Shown here piece by piece: positions 1 to 8,183 of a stretch of DNA of 64,000 bases (position 1 is its first letter; every line of letters begins with the position of its first letter). Both the position numbers and the translations under genes were made by a program. The notes beneath the pieces were generated by a model. The model was not told where the DNA came from, did no database searches, and saw nothing but the letters and a program-made list of their open reading frames with translations. Origin of the DNA: Streptomyces sp. NBC_00442 (GTDB taxonomy: Bacteria; Actinomycetota; Actinomycetes; Streptomycetales; Streptomycetaceae); NCBI RefSeq assembly GCF_036014195.1, contig NZ_CP107918.1, positions 868,001 through 932,000 on the forward strand. Direction: 5' to 3'.

Positions 1-260
1 CCGCTGACCAGGTCGCCGACCGCGATGTCCTGGACGTCCGCGCCGATCGCGGCGACCTCGCCGACGAACTCGTGGCCGAGGACCAGGGGCGTCGTGACGG
101 CGCCCTGCGCCCAGCCGTCCCAGGAGCGGATGTGCAGGTCGGTGCCGCAGATGCCGGTGCGAAGGACCTTGATCAGCACATCGCCGGGCCCGGTCTCCGG
201 CTCGGGTACGTCCATGAGCCACAGTCCGGGTTCGGCGTGCTGCTTGACAAGTGCCTTCAT
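1..260 (-). CDS. tdh: L-threonine 3-dehydrogenase, N-terminal part (runs off the window)
   Basis: Zinc-dependent medium-chain dehydrogenase that oxidises L-threonine to 2-amino-3-ketobutyrate, the first step of threonine breakdown to glycine. Only the first 86 residues are present. The N-terminus has the family layout: Cys38, Thr40 and His43 in CGTDLH and His63-Glu64 in LGHEF match the catalytic zinc and proton-relay positions of E. coli Tdh. The ATG at 260 is preceded by GGGAG. A glycine C-acetyltransferase (kbl) partner, if any, would lie outside the window. The residue spacing makes a general alcohol dehydrogenase less likely. Confidence 0.9.
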   Translation of the reverse strand, partial: MKALVKQHAEPGLWLMDVPEPETGPGDVLIKVLRTGICGTDLHIRSWDGWAQGAVTTPLVLGHEFVGEVAAIGADVQDIAVGDLVS

Positions 261-702
261 GGGCGGTGCTCCCGGCGTACGGAGAGTGGCGGCCGGCCAC
301 GGAGGGGTGGCCGGACGTGGGGCTGACCGGACGCACGGCCGGAGGTACCGCCGTACGTGCTGATCCGGCGGACCGGAACAGGCTGCCGAGCCCGGCCGAT
401 CCGACTGATCACCAATCTGCCGAGCCCCGGCCCCCGCGTCCATCGAGGATTTCTTAAGCGGGCCAACAGCCAAGCTTCACGCGCGCCCCTCGCGCCCCGG
501 GGGTTCCGCGCACCCCCCTGAATCACGTGCGGCGCACCGGCTGCTCCACACGGGTCACACCGACTGCCCCCCTGGAGACACGGCGAGTCACCACACGTCA
601 CGGTGCATCACGCCGGGGACCTCTCCCGGCGGGCCCGCCGCGCCCCAGGTTTGGCCGAAATCCTTCGGTACCGTGCCGGTAAGGGAGGGCCCGGAGACGT
701 GC
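261..702. other. 442-bp non-coding gap upstream of tdh
   Basis: No plausible coding frame with normal codon use. On the minus strand it must hold the tdh promoter; a short AT-richer patch around 448-475 (CTTAAG, AAGCTT) is the only candidate area. Small inverted repeats (CCGAA/TTCGG near 657-670, TACCG/CGGTA near 669-681) could form the 3' end of the upstream minus-strand transcript. I checked for a glycine riboswitch because of the tdh context and did not recognise one. Confidence 0.4.
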
Positions 703-1470
703 CTAGTGGCTCGGCACCACGCTCAGACGGGCGCGGCCGCGCCGCGCGACGGGCGGCTCGGTCTCGCGCAGGACCAGGGTCAGCCGCCGAAGCCCGAACT
801 TCCGCAGCGTACGCGGGGATTCGACCACCAGACGGCAGCTGGTGCGGCCGCGCTCGGGGTCGGGGTGGCGCACCTGGCGGACCGTGCCGTCGTGGTGCAC
901 CGCCGCGTCGCCGACCGCTCTGACCCAGTGCGGAAGGCCGAGGCGGAAGGCGGCGTCCATGATCGGGTCGTCGGCGATCTCACGCCGGATGTCCGCGAGG
1001 CCGGGAGCGTTCTCGTCGTCGGCGAACGCCTCGGCGAACTGGGCCAGCAGGGGCAGGCACCAGCCCGTCTCGTGCTCGGCGAGCACGCTGGCGGCCTCCG
1101 GATGGAACAGGACGAAGCGCAGGAAGTTGTGGTCGGGCATCGCGGTCGGGTGCGGCCCCACGCCGCCGAAGAGCGCGTCGTACGCCGGATTGGCGTGCGC
1201 CACGCCCCAGCCCGGATCGAGCACCACGGACGGGAAGGGAAGGGCGTCCGTCATCGCGAAGTAGTCGTGGACATAGGCCCTGAGCTCCGGATCTCCCGGG
1301 AGCGCCGGGGTGCCGTTCGTTGCTGCCGTCGTGTCGTCGGCGGCGCGCTCCCCCGCGGCCGTCTGCTGTCCGGGCCGCTCCGGGACCAGGGCGAACGGGC
1401 GCCCCACCACCGGGACGTGCGCCGCCGGAACCTTGGTCACCGAATCCTTCGCCACCGATTCTTCCGCCAT
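703..1470 (-). CDS. Stand-alone MmyB-like ligand-binding (PAS-like) protein, no HTH
   Basis: A 255-residue protein. Residues about 70-250 resemble the MmyB-like transcription-regulator ligand-binding domain: a PAS-like start (PFPSVVLDPGW..AHANPAYDALFG), the NFLRFVLF helix, and the HWVRAVGD...RQVRHPDPERG...RLVVESPRTL end. In Streptomyces this domain normally follows an N-terminal XRE helix-turn-helix. Here the first 65 residues are a low-complexity Ala/Glu/Thr region with no DNA-binding motif. It is divergent from the XRE gene at 1733, with inverted repeats between them, so it may be a ligand-sensing partner for a separate DNA-binding protein. That role is inference; the fold assignment is fairly secure. 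Confidence 0.65.
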   Translation of the reverse strand: MAEESVAKDSVTKVPAAHVPVVGRPFALVPERPGQQTAAGERAADDTTAATNGTPALPGDPELRAYVHDYFAMTDALPFPSVVLDPGWGVAHANPAYDALFGGVGPHPTAMPDHNFLRFVLFHPEAASVLAEHETGWCLPLLAQFAEAFADDENAPGLADIRREIADDPIMDAAFRLGLPHWVRAVGDAAVHHDGTVRQVRHPDPERGRTSCRLVVESPRTLRKFGLRRLTLVLRETEPPVARRGRARLSVVPSH

Positions 1471-1577
1471 CGAGTACGCGACTCCTCTTGCTGGCCCGCT
1501 AGTGCGGCGGCCGGCCTTCGGGCCCGCCCGGGGCTCGGAGGGCGATCTTCACACCGCGTGGCGATCCTGATACCGCC

Positions 1578-1644
1578 GCCACAATGATGTCAAGCATCGT
1601 GGCATTCCGGCCCCCCGAAGCTTTGATTGCGCCACAACTGTGGC
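1578..1644. promoter_or_regulatory. Two GCCAC/GTGGC inverted repeats between divergent regulators
   Basis: GCCAC at 1578-1582 pairs with GTGGC at 1599-1603 and encloses a second dyad, GATG...CATC. A tighter copy, GCCAC-AACT-GTGGC, occupies 1631-1644. Both lie between the MmyB-like gene (start 1470, minus) and the XRE gene (start 1733, plus). Repeated half-sites in a divergent promoter are typical of an autoregulatory operator; the XRE protein at 1733 is the obvious candidate binder (inference). TAGCCT at about 1674 could be the -10 for the plus-strand gene. Confidence 0.45.
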
Positions 1645-1732
1645 AAGTTCTGGTTGTTGTTGCCGGGACCCGCTAGCCTCCGGAGCATCCACTGTTGTGC
1701 CCACCGACTCGCATGATCTAGGAGAACTACTG

Positions 1733-2398
1733 GTGACGGACGGCTTCTTGGTTCCGGGACCGGCAGCCACGGGCCCCCTCGCGGCCGTCATCGCCCGTGT
1801 GGCCGAGCTCGCCGGAAAGCTCGGAATGGATCATGCGGACGTCTTCGACGTCCACCGGCTCTCCGAGGCATCGGGCGTGCCCGCCGACGTGGTCGGCGCG
1901 CTGCTCGACGGCCGCCCGGCCGGCGAACCCGATCTGCAGGCGCGTTTCCTGCAGCGGTTCGGCCTGCTGCGCAGCACCCGGCGCAAGCCCAACGGCCGCC
2001 CGCACACCCAGCAGGAGATCGCCGACGGCGCGGGCATGTCGCGCCAGCAGGCGGGCGCCCTCATCAACGGCGACCGGCGCCCGACGATGGAGCACTGCGA
2101 CGCGATCCAGCGCTTCTTCGGCGTCCACGCCGGATTCTTGACCGCCGACGACACCGACGCCCTGGGCGGCGCCCTGCTGCGCACCGAGCAGGAGCTGCTC
2201 CAGCAGATCGCGGGCCGCGAGCGCGAGGGGGCGGCGCTCGGAGCCCCCGGCGGCGACGCGCTGGAACGGCTGCTCCAGGACCACGGTGTACGCGGCATCG
2301 CCTGGCGGGCCGCCCAACTCCCCACCGACAAGCACCGCGACAAGGTCACCGAGTGGCTGGACATGCTCCTGGAGAGCGTCAAGCGGTCGGAGTCCTGA
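1733..2398 (+). CDS. XRE-family regulator of an ImmA-like/7TM/FAD cassette
   Basis: A 221-residue DNA-binding protein. Residues 91-130 form an XRE-type helix-turn-helix (TQQEIADGAGMSRQQAGALI, then NGDRRPTMEH). Residues 40-75 (VHRLSEASGVPADVVGALLDG) look like a second, degenerate helix-turn-helix, as in many actinobacterial regulators of this arrangement. The C-terminal part is helical and charged (ELLQQIAGREREG), suitable for dimerisation. I chose the GTG at 1733 because GGAG sits eight bases upstream at 1721-1724; an in-frame upstream extension exists but has no ribosome site. It is the first gene of the cassette ending at 5766, and inverted repeats at 1578-1644 suggest autoregulation. Confidence 0.75.
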   Translation: MTDGFLVPGPAATGPLAAVIARVAELAGKLGMDHADVFDVHRLSEASGVPADVVGALLDGRPAGEPDLQARFLQRFGLLRSTRRKPNGRPHTQQEIADGAGMSRQQAGALINGDRRPTMEHCDAIQRFFGVHAGFLTADDTDALGGALLRTEQELLQQIAGREREGAALGAPGGDALERLLQDHGVRGIAWRAAQLPTDKHRDKVTEWLDMLLESVKRSES

Positions 2399-2611
2399 CA
2401 TGCCCCGCACCACGTGGCGGCCGTGGTCCGCCGCGCCCGCAGGCCTGCCCGGACAGCGCTTTCCGCTGATTTCCGGCCTCGCGGTGATGCCGAGTTCAAC
2501 GAACTCCGGCTCAATGTTGACTGGATCAATCGTTCACGGCTCGGCAGAGTGCTGGACAGTGACGGGTTGCTCGACGAAGTGCTGCTCGATGAACGGCTTG
2601 CGGGGAGAACG

Positions 2612-3157
2612 GTGGGCATAGGCAAGGAGATGCGCCGGCTGTGCGGCGAGCTGGTCGCGGGCATCACGATCCCCGCACCCGCGGAGCCGACCGCGCTGTA
2701 CGCCGCCCTGTGCGAGGGCATGAGCCGGCGCAGGGGCCGCCCCGTCGAGTTCCGCATGGCGGCCTTCCCGCCCGGCACCGCGAGCGGACTCTGGCTCGAC
2801 ATGGCGGACCGTGACCTGGTCGTGGTGGAGGAGCGAACCGCTCCCGACCACCAACTGGTGATCCTGGGCCACGAGTTGTGGCACATGAACGCGGGGCACG
2901 GAAGCCATCACGTGGAGGGCGCGGCCGTCGCGGCCCGGCTGCTGCACACGGAGGGCGACCTCGGCGCGGCCGTACGCAAGGTGGCCGCACGCACCCGCTC
3001 GCACCTCTCGGAGGAGACCGACGCCGAGAGCTTCGGCCTGCTCCTGGGCAGCAAGTGCCGTCCCTGGCTCGAAGCATCCGGGAGCCGGGGGCCCGACCGC
3101 GAACTGCTCGCCGGCCGCATCGAGGCCGCTCTGGGCTACCGCTGGCCACAGGGCTGA
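2612..3157 (+). CDS. ImmA/IrrE-like zinc metallopeptidase (toxin-component type)
   Basis: A 181-residue protein with the zinc motif HELWH at residues 87-91 followed by MNAGH, and a downstream SEETDAESFG segment placed like the third-ligand helix of ImmA/IrrE proteases. Such proteases cleave partner XRE repressors in ICEBs1 and Deinococcus; Streptomyces homologues are often labelled toxin components of toxin-antitoxin systems. The GTG at 2612 is preceded by GGGGAG at 2602-2607; the frame is open upstream to 2414 but has no ribosome site and atypical Arg-rich coding. The stop is three bases before the next gene. Cleavage of the XRE protein at 1733 is a reasonable inference, not shown. Confidence 0.7.
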   Translation: MGIGKEMRRLCGELVAGITIPAPAEPTALYAALCEGMSRRRGRPVEFRMAAFPPGTASGLWLDMADRDLVVVEERTAPDHQLVILGHELWHMNAGHGSHHVEGAAVAARLLHTEGDLGAAVRKVAARTRSHLSEETDAESFGLLLGSKCRPWLEASGSRGPDRELLAGRIEAALGYRWPQG

Positions 3158-3160
3158 GGC

Positions 3161-4348
3161 GTGAGGGACCCGGAATTCTATCTGCCCGCCATCCTGCTGG
3201 TCGCGGCCTTCGCCTGCCGGCTCCCCGGCATCCGGCAGACCTGGCGCGACCCGCTGCTGCTCACGGTCAACGCCCTCCTCGCCGTGGCGAGTTCGGTGTT
3301 CTTCTTCGCCGCTCCCACCACCATCGCGGAGGTCAACCGGATCACCGGCGTGCCCAACTTCTCGGCGCCGCTGGTGTATTCGATCCTCACCGCGTTCAGC
3401 GCCTCGTGCCTGGTGCTCATCATCAACTGGCGCGGTGGCCCGCCGCAGGCGGCCCGCCGGGCCACGCTCCGGTGCGTCACCGCGTACTCGCTGGTGATCG
3501 TCGCCCTGTTCACGCTGTTCGCGCTCGCCGACGCACCCGTCGAGCGGCTGCGCGACCTCGACACGTACTACGCCAACACCCCGTACATGCGCGAGATGAT
3601 CGTCCTGTATCTGCTCGCGCACACCGTGGCGGCGCTGGTCACGACCTGGCTGTGCTGGGGGTGGTCGGTGAAGGTACGGGGCTGGCTGCGGGCGGGGCTC
3701 GTCCTCATCGTCGTCGGCTATCTGCTCAACCTGGTCTTCGACGCCGTCAAGTGCGCCGCCGTGGGCGCTCGTTGGCTGGGCCACGACCTGGACTACCTCA
3801 GCACGGGTACGGCGCCCCCCGTCGCGTCGATGTCCGCGCTGCTCATCGGCTCGGGGTTCATCGTCCCGCTCGTGGGGCCCCGGCTCTCGGAGACCTGGGG
3901 ATCATGGTCCGCGTACCGCAGGCTCGGTCCGCTATGGTGCGCACTGCACGCGGCACCGGCCCCTCCGAGCGCCACGGTCAAGATGAAATGGTGGTCGCCG
4001 GTGCAGTTGCGCCTCACCCAGCGCGAGTCCGGCATCCTCGACGGATTCCTCACCCTCGCACCGTACTTCGACCGCACGCTGCACGGCGATGCCCGTGCCG
4101 CCGCGCTCCGCGCCGGCGCCGCGCCGAAGCAGGCGGAAGCGGTCGCTGACGCGGCCATGATCGCAGCCGCCCTCACCGCCCGGAGGAGCGACCCGGAGGG
4201 CGCGGCCCTGAGCAGCACCGAACCGGACGCCTCCCCCACCATCGGGCGCGCCCGCGACTTGATCGGTATCGCCCAGGCCTACCGCCGTTCAGCCGGCGCC
4301 GAAGGAGCCCGCGCCGACGCGGCACGGACAAAGAGCACACGCCCATGA
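3161..4348 (+). CDS. MAB_1171c-type seven-helix membrane protein
   Basis: A 395-residue integral membrane protein with about seven hydrophobic segments (roughly residues 5-20, 28-48, 68-90, 104-122, 147-166, 177-198, 224-241) and a cytoplasmic tail of about 140 residues containing LTQRESGILDGFLTLAPYFD. This layout matches the family named after Mycobacterium abscessus MAB_1171c and called a putative transporter; no substrate is known and no transport motif is evident. It starts with GTG three bases after the peptidase stop and overlaps the next gene by four bases (ATGA), so translation is probably coupled across three genes. Confidence 0.7.
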   Translation: MRDPEFYLPAILLVAAFACRLPGIRQTWRDPLLLTVNALLAVASSVFFFAAPTTIAEVNRITGVPNFSAPLVYSILTAFSASCLVLIINWRGGPPQAARRATLRCVTAYSLVIVALFTLFALADAPVERLRDLDTYYANTPYMREMIVLYLLAHTVAALVTTWLCWGWSVKVRGWLRAGLVLIVVGYLLNLVFDAVKCAAVGARWLGHDLDYLSTGTAPPVASMSALLIGSGFIVPLVGPRLSETWGSWSAYRRLGPLWCALHAAPAPPSATVKMKWWSPVQLRLTQRESGILDGFLTLAPYFDRTLHGDARAAALRAGAAPKQAEAVADAAMIAAALTARRSDPEGAALSSTEPDASPTIGRARDLIGIAQAYRRSAGAEGARADAARTKSTRP

Positions 4349-5766
4349 GCACATCGGACGTCCTGGCGGCGCCGTCCCGCGGGCGCACGGCGGTGGTCGT
4401 CGGCGGTGGGCTCGCCGGCATGCTGGCCGCCGCCGCGCTCAGTGGCTCGGTCGACGAGATCACCGTGGTCGAGCAGGATGCCCTGCCCGTCGGACCCGAG
4501 CCGCGCGGCCGCCTGCCGCAGGCCCGGCACGCCCACATCCTGTGGTCGGGCGGCGCGGAGGCGATGGAACAGCTGCTGCCAGGAGTGACCGAGGCGTGGC
4601 TCGCCGCGGGCGCCCGACGGATCCCGCTCACCTCCCAGATGGTCGCGCTGTCACCCCAGGGCTGGTACCGGCGCTGGCGCGACTCCCACTACCTGATCTC
4701 CTGCGGCCGGGACCTCCTGGACTCCACGGTCCGCGACCGGGTCCGCGACCTGCCGGGCGTCACCGTCCTCGACTCGACGCGGGTCGTCGCACTCGAAGGC
4801 GGCGCACGCCGGGTCACGGGGGTTCGGGTACGAAAGGCCGACGGCACCGAGGAGTTGCTCCCGGCCACGTTCACGGTGGACGCCAGCGGCCGGGGTGCGC
4901 ACACGCGGCGGTGGCTCGACGCCCTCGGCGTGCCCGCGGCCCGGGAGGAGGTCGTCGACCCGGGCGTGGTCTACGCCAGCCGTGTCTTCCGCTCGCCGGC
5001 CGGAGACCAGACCTTCCCGGTGATCAACGTGCAGGCGAACGCGAGGGCGTCGGCGCCCGGAAGGACCGCCGTCATCCTGCCCATCGAGGCCGGCCAGTGG
5101 CTGGTCACGCTCTCGGGCACGCGCGGCGCCCGGCCGACCGGCGACCCCGGCGCATTCGTGCCCTTCGCACTCGGCGCCCGGCATCCGGTCGTCGGCCGGC
5201 TCATCGCCGAGGCCGAGCCGCTCAGCGACGTGTCCACCTTCGCGCACACCGCCGGCCGCCGGCTCTTCTTCGAGAAGGTCAAGGGGTGGCCCGAGGGATA
5301 CGTCGCACTCGGTGACGCGGTCGCGGTGTACAACCCGGTGTACGGCCACGGCATGTCGGTCGCGGCCCAGGGCGCACTCGCGCTGCGGGAGGCACTGGCC
5401 ACGCAGGGCGTCACCGCGCCGCGGCTCGCCCGACGGGTGCAGCGCGCCGTGGCCGGCCCGGTGGGCACGGCGTGGCTCCTGGCGGGCCAGGACGTCTTCT
5501 ATCCCGGCGCCACCGCCCGTCGGCCCGGTGCGGTCGAGCGGCTCATGGGCCACTGCGTCGACCGCCTCATCCACACCTCGACCGGCGACTACGCGGTCGC
5601 CACCGCGCTGACGGACGTCATGACGCTCACGGCTCCGGTCTCCGCACTGGTGCGGCCCCGCGTGCTCCTGGCCGCACTTCGCGGCCCCGGCCGGCCGCCA
5701 CTGACCGAGCCTCCGCTGACGGAGCGTGAACTGGCCCTGGTACAAAGCCCGCAGAAGACCGCCTAG
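4345..5766 (+). CDS. FAD-dependent oxidoreductase/monooxygenase of the XRE-ImmA cassette
   Basis: A 473-residue flavoprotein. The dinucleotide-binding fold is at residues 16-44 (VVVGGGLAGMLAAAALSG, then the VEQD end of strand 2). A DG-type motif is at DASGRGAHTRRW, and the flavin-contacting GD motif is in YVALGDAVAVYNPVYGHGM. This is the group-A hydroxylase/geranylgeranyl-reductase-like architecture; the substrate cannot be predicted. It is translationally coupled to the membrane protein through an ATGA overlap and ends the cassette. A GC-rich self-complementary run (CGCCGCGCGCGGCG) just after the stop may act in termination. Confidence 0.75.
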   Translation: MSTSDVLAAPSRGRTAVVVGGGLAGMLAAAALSGSVDEITVVEQDALPVGPEPRGRLPQARHAHILWSGGAEAMEQLLPGVTEAWLAAGARRIPLTSQMVALSPQGWYRRWRDSHYLISCGRDLLDSTVRDRVRDLPGVTVLDSTRVVALEGGARRVTGVRVRKADGTEELLPATFTVDASGRGAHTRRWLDALGVPAAREEVVDPGVVYASRVFRSPAGDQTFPVINVQANARASAPGRTAVILPIEAGQWLVTLSGTRGARPTGDPGAFVPFALGARHPVVGRLIAEAEPLSDVSTFAHTAGRRLFFEKVKGWPEGYVALGDAVAVYNPVYGHGMSVAAQGALALREALATQGVTAPRLARRVQRAVAGPVGTAWLLAGQDVFYPGATARRPGAVERLMGHCVDRLIHTSTGDYAVATALTDVMTLTAPVSALVRPRVLLAALRGPGRPPLTEPPLTERELALVQSPQKTA

Positions 5767-5839
5767 GCCGTCGCCGCGCGCGGCGGCCGCACGCCCCACT
5801 GATTTGGGGAGCGTGACGATGCTTCCATAGGATCCGGCG

Positions 5840-7126
5840 ATGATCACCAGAAAACGTCTGGCGGCCGGAGTGTGCGCGCTGGTCGCCACTTTCGCCACCG
5901 GCATCCTTCCGGCGGCCGGTACGGCCTCCGCCGCCGCGCAGCCCGACGGGCAGCCCGCGCAGGCCGCGCCCAAGGTCGACCTCGTCCTCGACGTCTCCGG
6001 CTCGATGCGGACCGCCGACATCGACGGCAAGTCCCGGATGGCCGCCGCCAAGCAGGCGTTCAACGAGGTCCTCGACGCCGTCCCGCCGGAGGTCCAGCTC
6101 GGCATACGCACCCTGGGCGCCAACTACCCCGGCGAGGACCGCAAGGTGGGCTGCAAGGACACCCGCGCGCTCTACCCGGTCGGCCCGCTCAACCGTACCG
6201 AGGCCAAGACGGCCGTCGCGACCCTCGCACCCACCGGCTGGACCCCCATCGGGCCGGCGCTGCAGGGCGCGGCGGCCGACCTCAAGGGCGGTGACGCCAC
6301 CCGCCGGATCGTGCTCATCACCGACGGCGAGGACACCTGCCAGCCGCTCGACCCGTGCGAGGTGGCCCGCGACATCGCGGCCCAGGGCATCCATCTCACC
6401 ATCGACACCCTCGGCCTGATCCCGGACGCCAAGACGCGCGAGCAGCTCACCTGCATCGCCGAGGCCACCGGCGGCACCTACACCTCGGTGCAGCACACCG
6501 ATCAACTCTCCGGCAAGGTCAAGCAGTTGGTGGACCGCGCGGCCGACCCGGTCGTCGTGCCGGTCGCCACCACCGGCACCGCGAGCTGTGAGAGCGCTCC
6601 CGAACTCAAGCCCGGCCTGTACACGGACCGCGAGAAGTTCGCCGAGCACCGCTCGTACAAGGTGAACGTACTGCCCGGCCAGGAGCTGCGTGCCTCGGCC
6701 AGCATCGGCATGGACCGCCCGGCCAACCCCGACTACGGCATCCTGCTGCGGGCGGTGACCGCGCACGGCCGCGAGATCGTACGCGGCTCGGAAGCCGGTG
6801 ACGGCCGGACGGATCTGATCTCCACGGGCCTTCGCTACCCCAAGGCTCCCGCCGACGACTCGGACGACAAGTCGACCCCGGAGCCGGTCTGCCTCCAGGT
6901 GTCCAACTCCTTCTCGGCGGGGCCCGGTGTCAAGACCGACCCGGGTCTTCCGGTGGAGCTCGCCGTCGACGTGGTGGACGGCCCCGGCCACGCTTCCGAC
7001 GTGGCCTCCTTCGGTCTCGGCCGGGGCTGGTGGCTGCTCGGTGCCCTCGCGCTGACCGGCCTTCTCGCGGGTCTGGTGTGGGGCTGGATCTCGCGCTGGC
7101 GCATCGCCGTCTGGCGGACCAGCTGA
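5840..7126 (+). CDS. Secreted, membrane-anchored VWA-domain protein
   Basis: A 428-residue protein with a Sec signal peptide (residues 1-32, ending ASAAA), a von Willebrand A domain at about 46-225, and a C-terminal transmembrane anchor (WWLLGALALTGLLAGLVWGW) followed by a short basic tail. The metal-ion-dependent adhesion site is complete in outline: DVSGS at 51-55, the TGWTPIG threonine, and ITDGEDT. Residues 230-390 resemble an extracellular beta-rich domain with two cysteines. It probably binds a protein partner or surface ligand outside the membrane. The next gene starts inside its stop codon, so the two are likely made together. Confidence 0.75.
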   Translation: MITRKRLAAGVCALVATFATGILPAAGTASAAAQPDGQPAQAAPKVDLVLDVSGSMRTADIDGKSRMAAAKQAFNEVLDAVPPEVQLGIRTLGANYPGEDRKVGCKDTRALYPVGPLNRTEAKTAVATLAPTGWTPIGPALQGAAADLKGGDATRRIVLITDGEDTCQPLDPCEVARDIAAQGIHLTIDTLGLIPDAKTREQLTCIAEATGGTYTSVQHTDQLSGKVKQLVDRAADPVVVPVATTGTASCESAPELKPGLYTDREKFAEHRSYKVNVLPGQELRASASIGMDRPANPDYGILLRAVTAHGREIVRGSEAGDGRTDLISTGLRYPKAPADDSDDKSTPEPVCLQVSNSFSAGPGVKTDPGLPVELAVDVVDGPGHASDVASFGLGRGWWLLGALALTGLLAGLVWGWISRWRIAVWRTS

Positions 7127-7953
7127 TGCCGAACCACACCTTCAACCCCGGGGGCCAACTGATGCGTACCGTACGGACCTTGGCGGCCGCCGCCGTGCTG
7201 GCGGGCACGGTGCTCGTGGGCGCCGGAGCCGGAACCGCGCTCGCCGACTCGCCCTCGTCCGACGCGCCCTCGCCCGGCCCGACCGCGTCGAACAGCGACG
7301 CGGCGCCCACGGAGGCGGGGACGGCGTTCCGCACGGCGGTCGCGGTGCGGCAGGGCCAGAAGGCCACCGCGTCCGCGTCCAGCGGCGACTACCTGTACTG
7401 GATGTTCCCCGCGGATGCCGGGCAGCGTCCCACCGTCACGGCCAAGGTCACGCTTCCCGAAGCGGCCTCGCGGCACGGCGCCTCCACCTGGCGCATCGAC
7501 GTGTACGACGGGCTGCGCCGCCGCCAGCCCTGTATGTACGGCACGCAGTCCGGGTCCGCGGCCGAGGACGCGGCCACGGTCGACCTGTCCTGCACCCTGC
7601 GGCCGACCGTCGCCTGGGCCGACACGTGGTCCACCGACCCGTTGCCGGGCAGCTACTACATCCGGCTGACGGCGGTCTCCCTGCCCGAGACCGACCGGGG
7701 GCTGCCGTTCAAGGCGGAGGTCGAGCCGACCGTCCTGGACACCGGGGGCGCCCACGCCGTGGACGGCAGGCTGTCCACCCCGCTCGGCGCGAAGTCCGCG
7801 GTCGAGCCGGACGGCGGCTGGGCGTCGGGCTGGTGGACCGACCGCTGGGTGTGGACGGCCGCGGGCGGACTCCTCGCGGCGCTCGCGGGCATCGCCGGCT
7901 ACAACCTGACCCGCGGCCGCGGCCGGCCCTCCCGCGCACCTCGGGGGGTCTGA
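7126..7953 (+). CDS. Secreted, C-terminally anchored protein coupled to the VWA protein
   Basis: A 275-residue protein of unknown function. It has a signal peptide (RTVRTLAAAAVLAGTVLVGA, cleavage after TALA), an extracellular region with a cysteine pair (RRQPCMYGT and DLSCTL) that looks beta-rich, and a terminal anchor WVWTAAGGLLAALAGIAGYN. The ATG at 7126 overlaps the VWA stop as TGATG; an in-frame ATG at 7162 starts right at the signal peptide and may be the real start. The same topology as its neighbour suggests a membrane-surface pair. Confidence 0.6.
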   Translation: MPNHTFNPGGQLMRTVRTLAAAAVLAGTVLVGAGAGTALADSPSSDAPSPGPTASNSDAAPTEAGTAFRTAVAVRQGQKATASASSGDYLYWMFPADAGQRPTVTAKVTLPEAASRHGASTWRIDVYDGLRRRQPCMYGTQSGSAAEDAATVDLSCTLRPTVAWADTWSTDPLPGSYYIRLTAVSLPETDRGLPFKAEVEPTVLDTGGAHAVDGRLSTPLGAKSAVEPDGGWASGWWTDRWVWTAAGGLLAALAGIAGYNLTRGRGRPSRAPRGV

Positions 7954-8009
7954 CACCCGCCGGGGCGGTACCGGCCGGGCACGGCCGAAGGCCCGGCGGG
8001 CCGCGGGCC

Positions 8010-8021
8010 GAGAGCGCTCTC
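8010..8021. repeat. GAGAGCGCTCTC palindrome (copy 1 of 5)
   Basis: Perfect 12-bp palindrome in the gap between the anchored protein (stop 7953) and the dehydrogenase (start 8184). The same word recurs at 14507, 26212, 46738 and 47632. It could be a regulator site for the downstream dehydrogenase or part of a genome-wide motif; copies inside genes elsewhere in the window favour the second view. Confidence 0.6.
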
Positions 8022-8183
8022 CTGGCCGTGCTTCCCCCGCTCGCTCACCCCTCCCTGCCCGCCGCCCCGCCCCGGGAACGGCGGGCAGGTGTCGTGCCCG
8101 GGGCGCCGTGCCCGGCCGAGCCGACTCATCCGTACGAGACTCCGGGGTACGCGACCGAGCACCGCCTGCCCTAGGAGTTCACC

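Noticed and set aside
261..702. Glycine riboswitch upstream of tdh.
   Set aside because: The conserved aptamer core could not be located on the minus strand.
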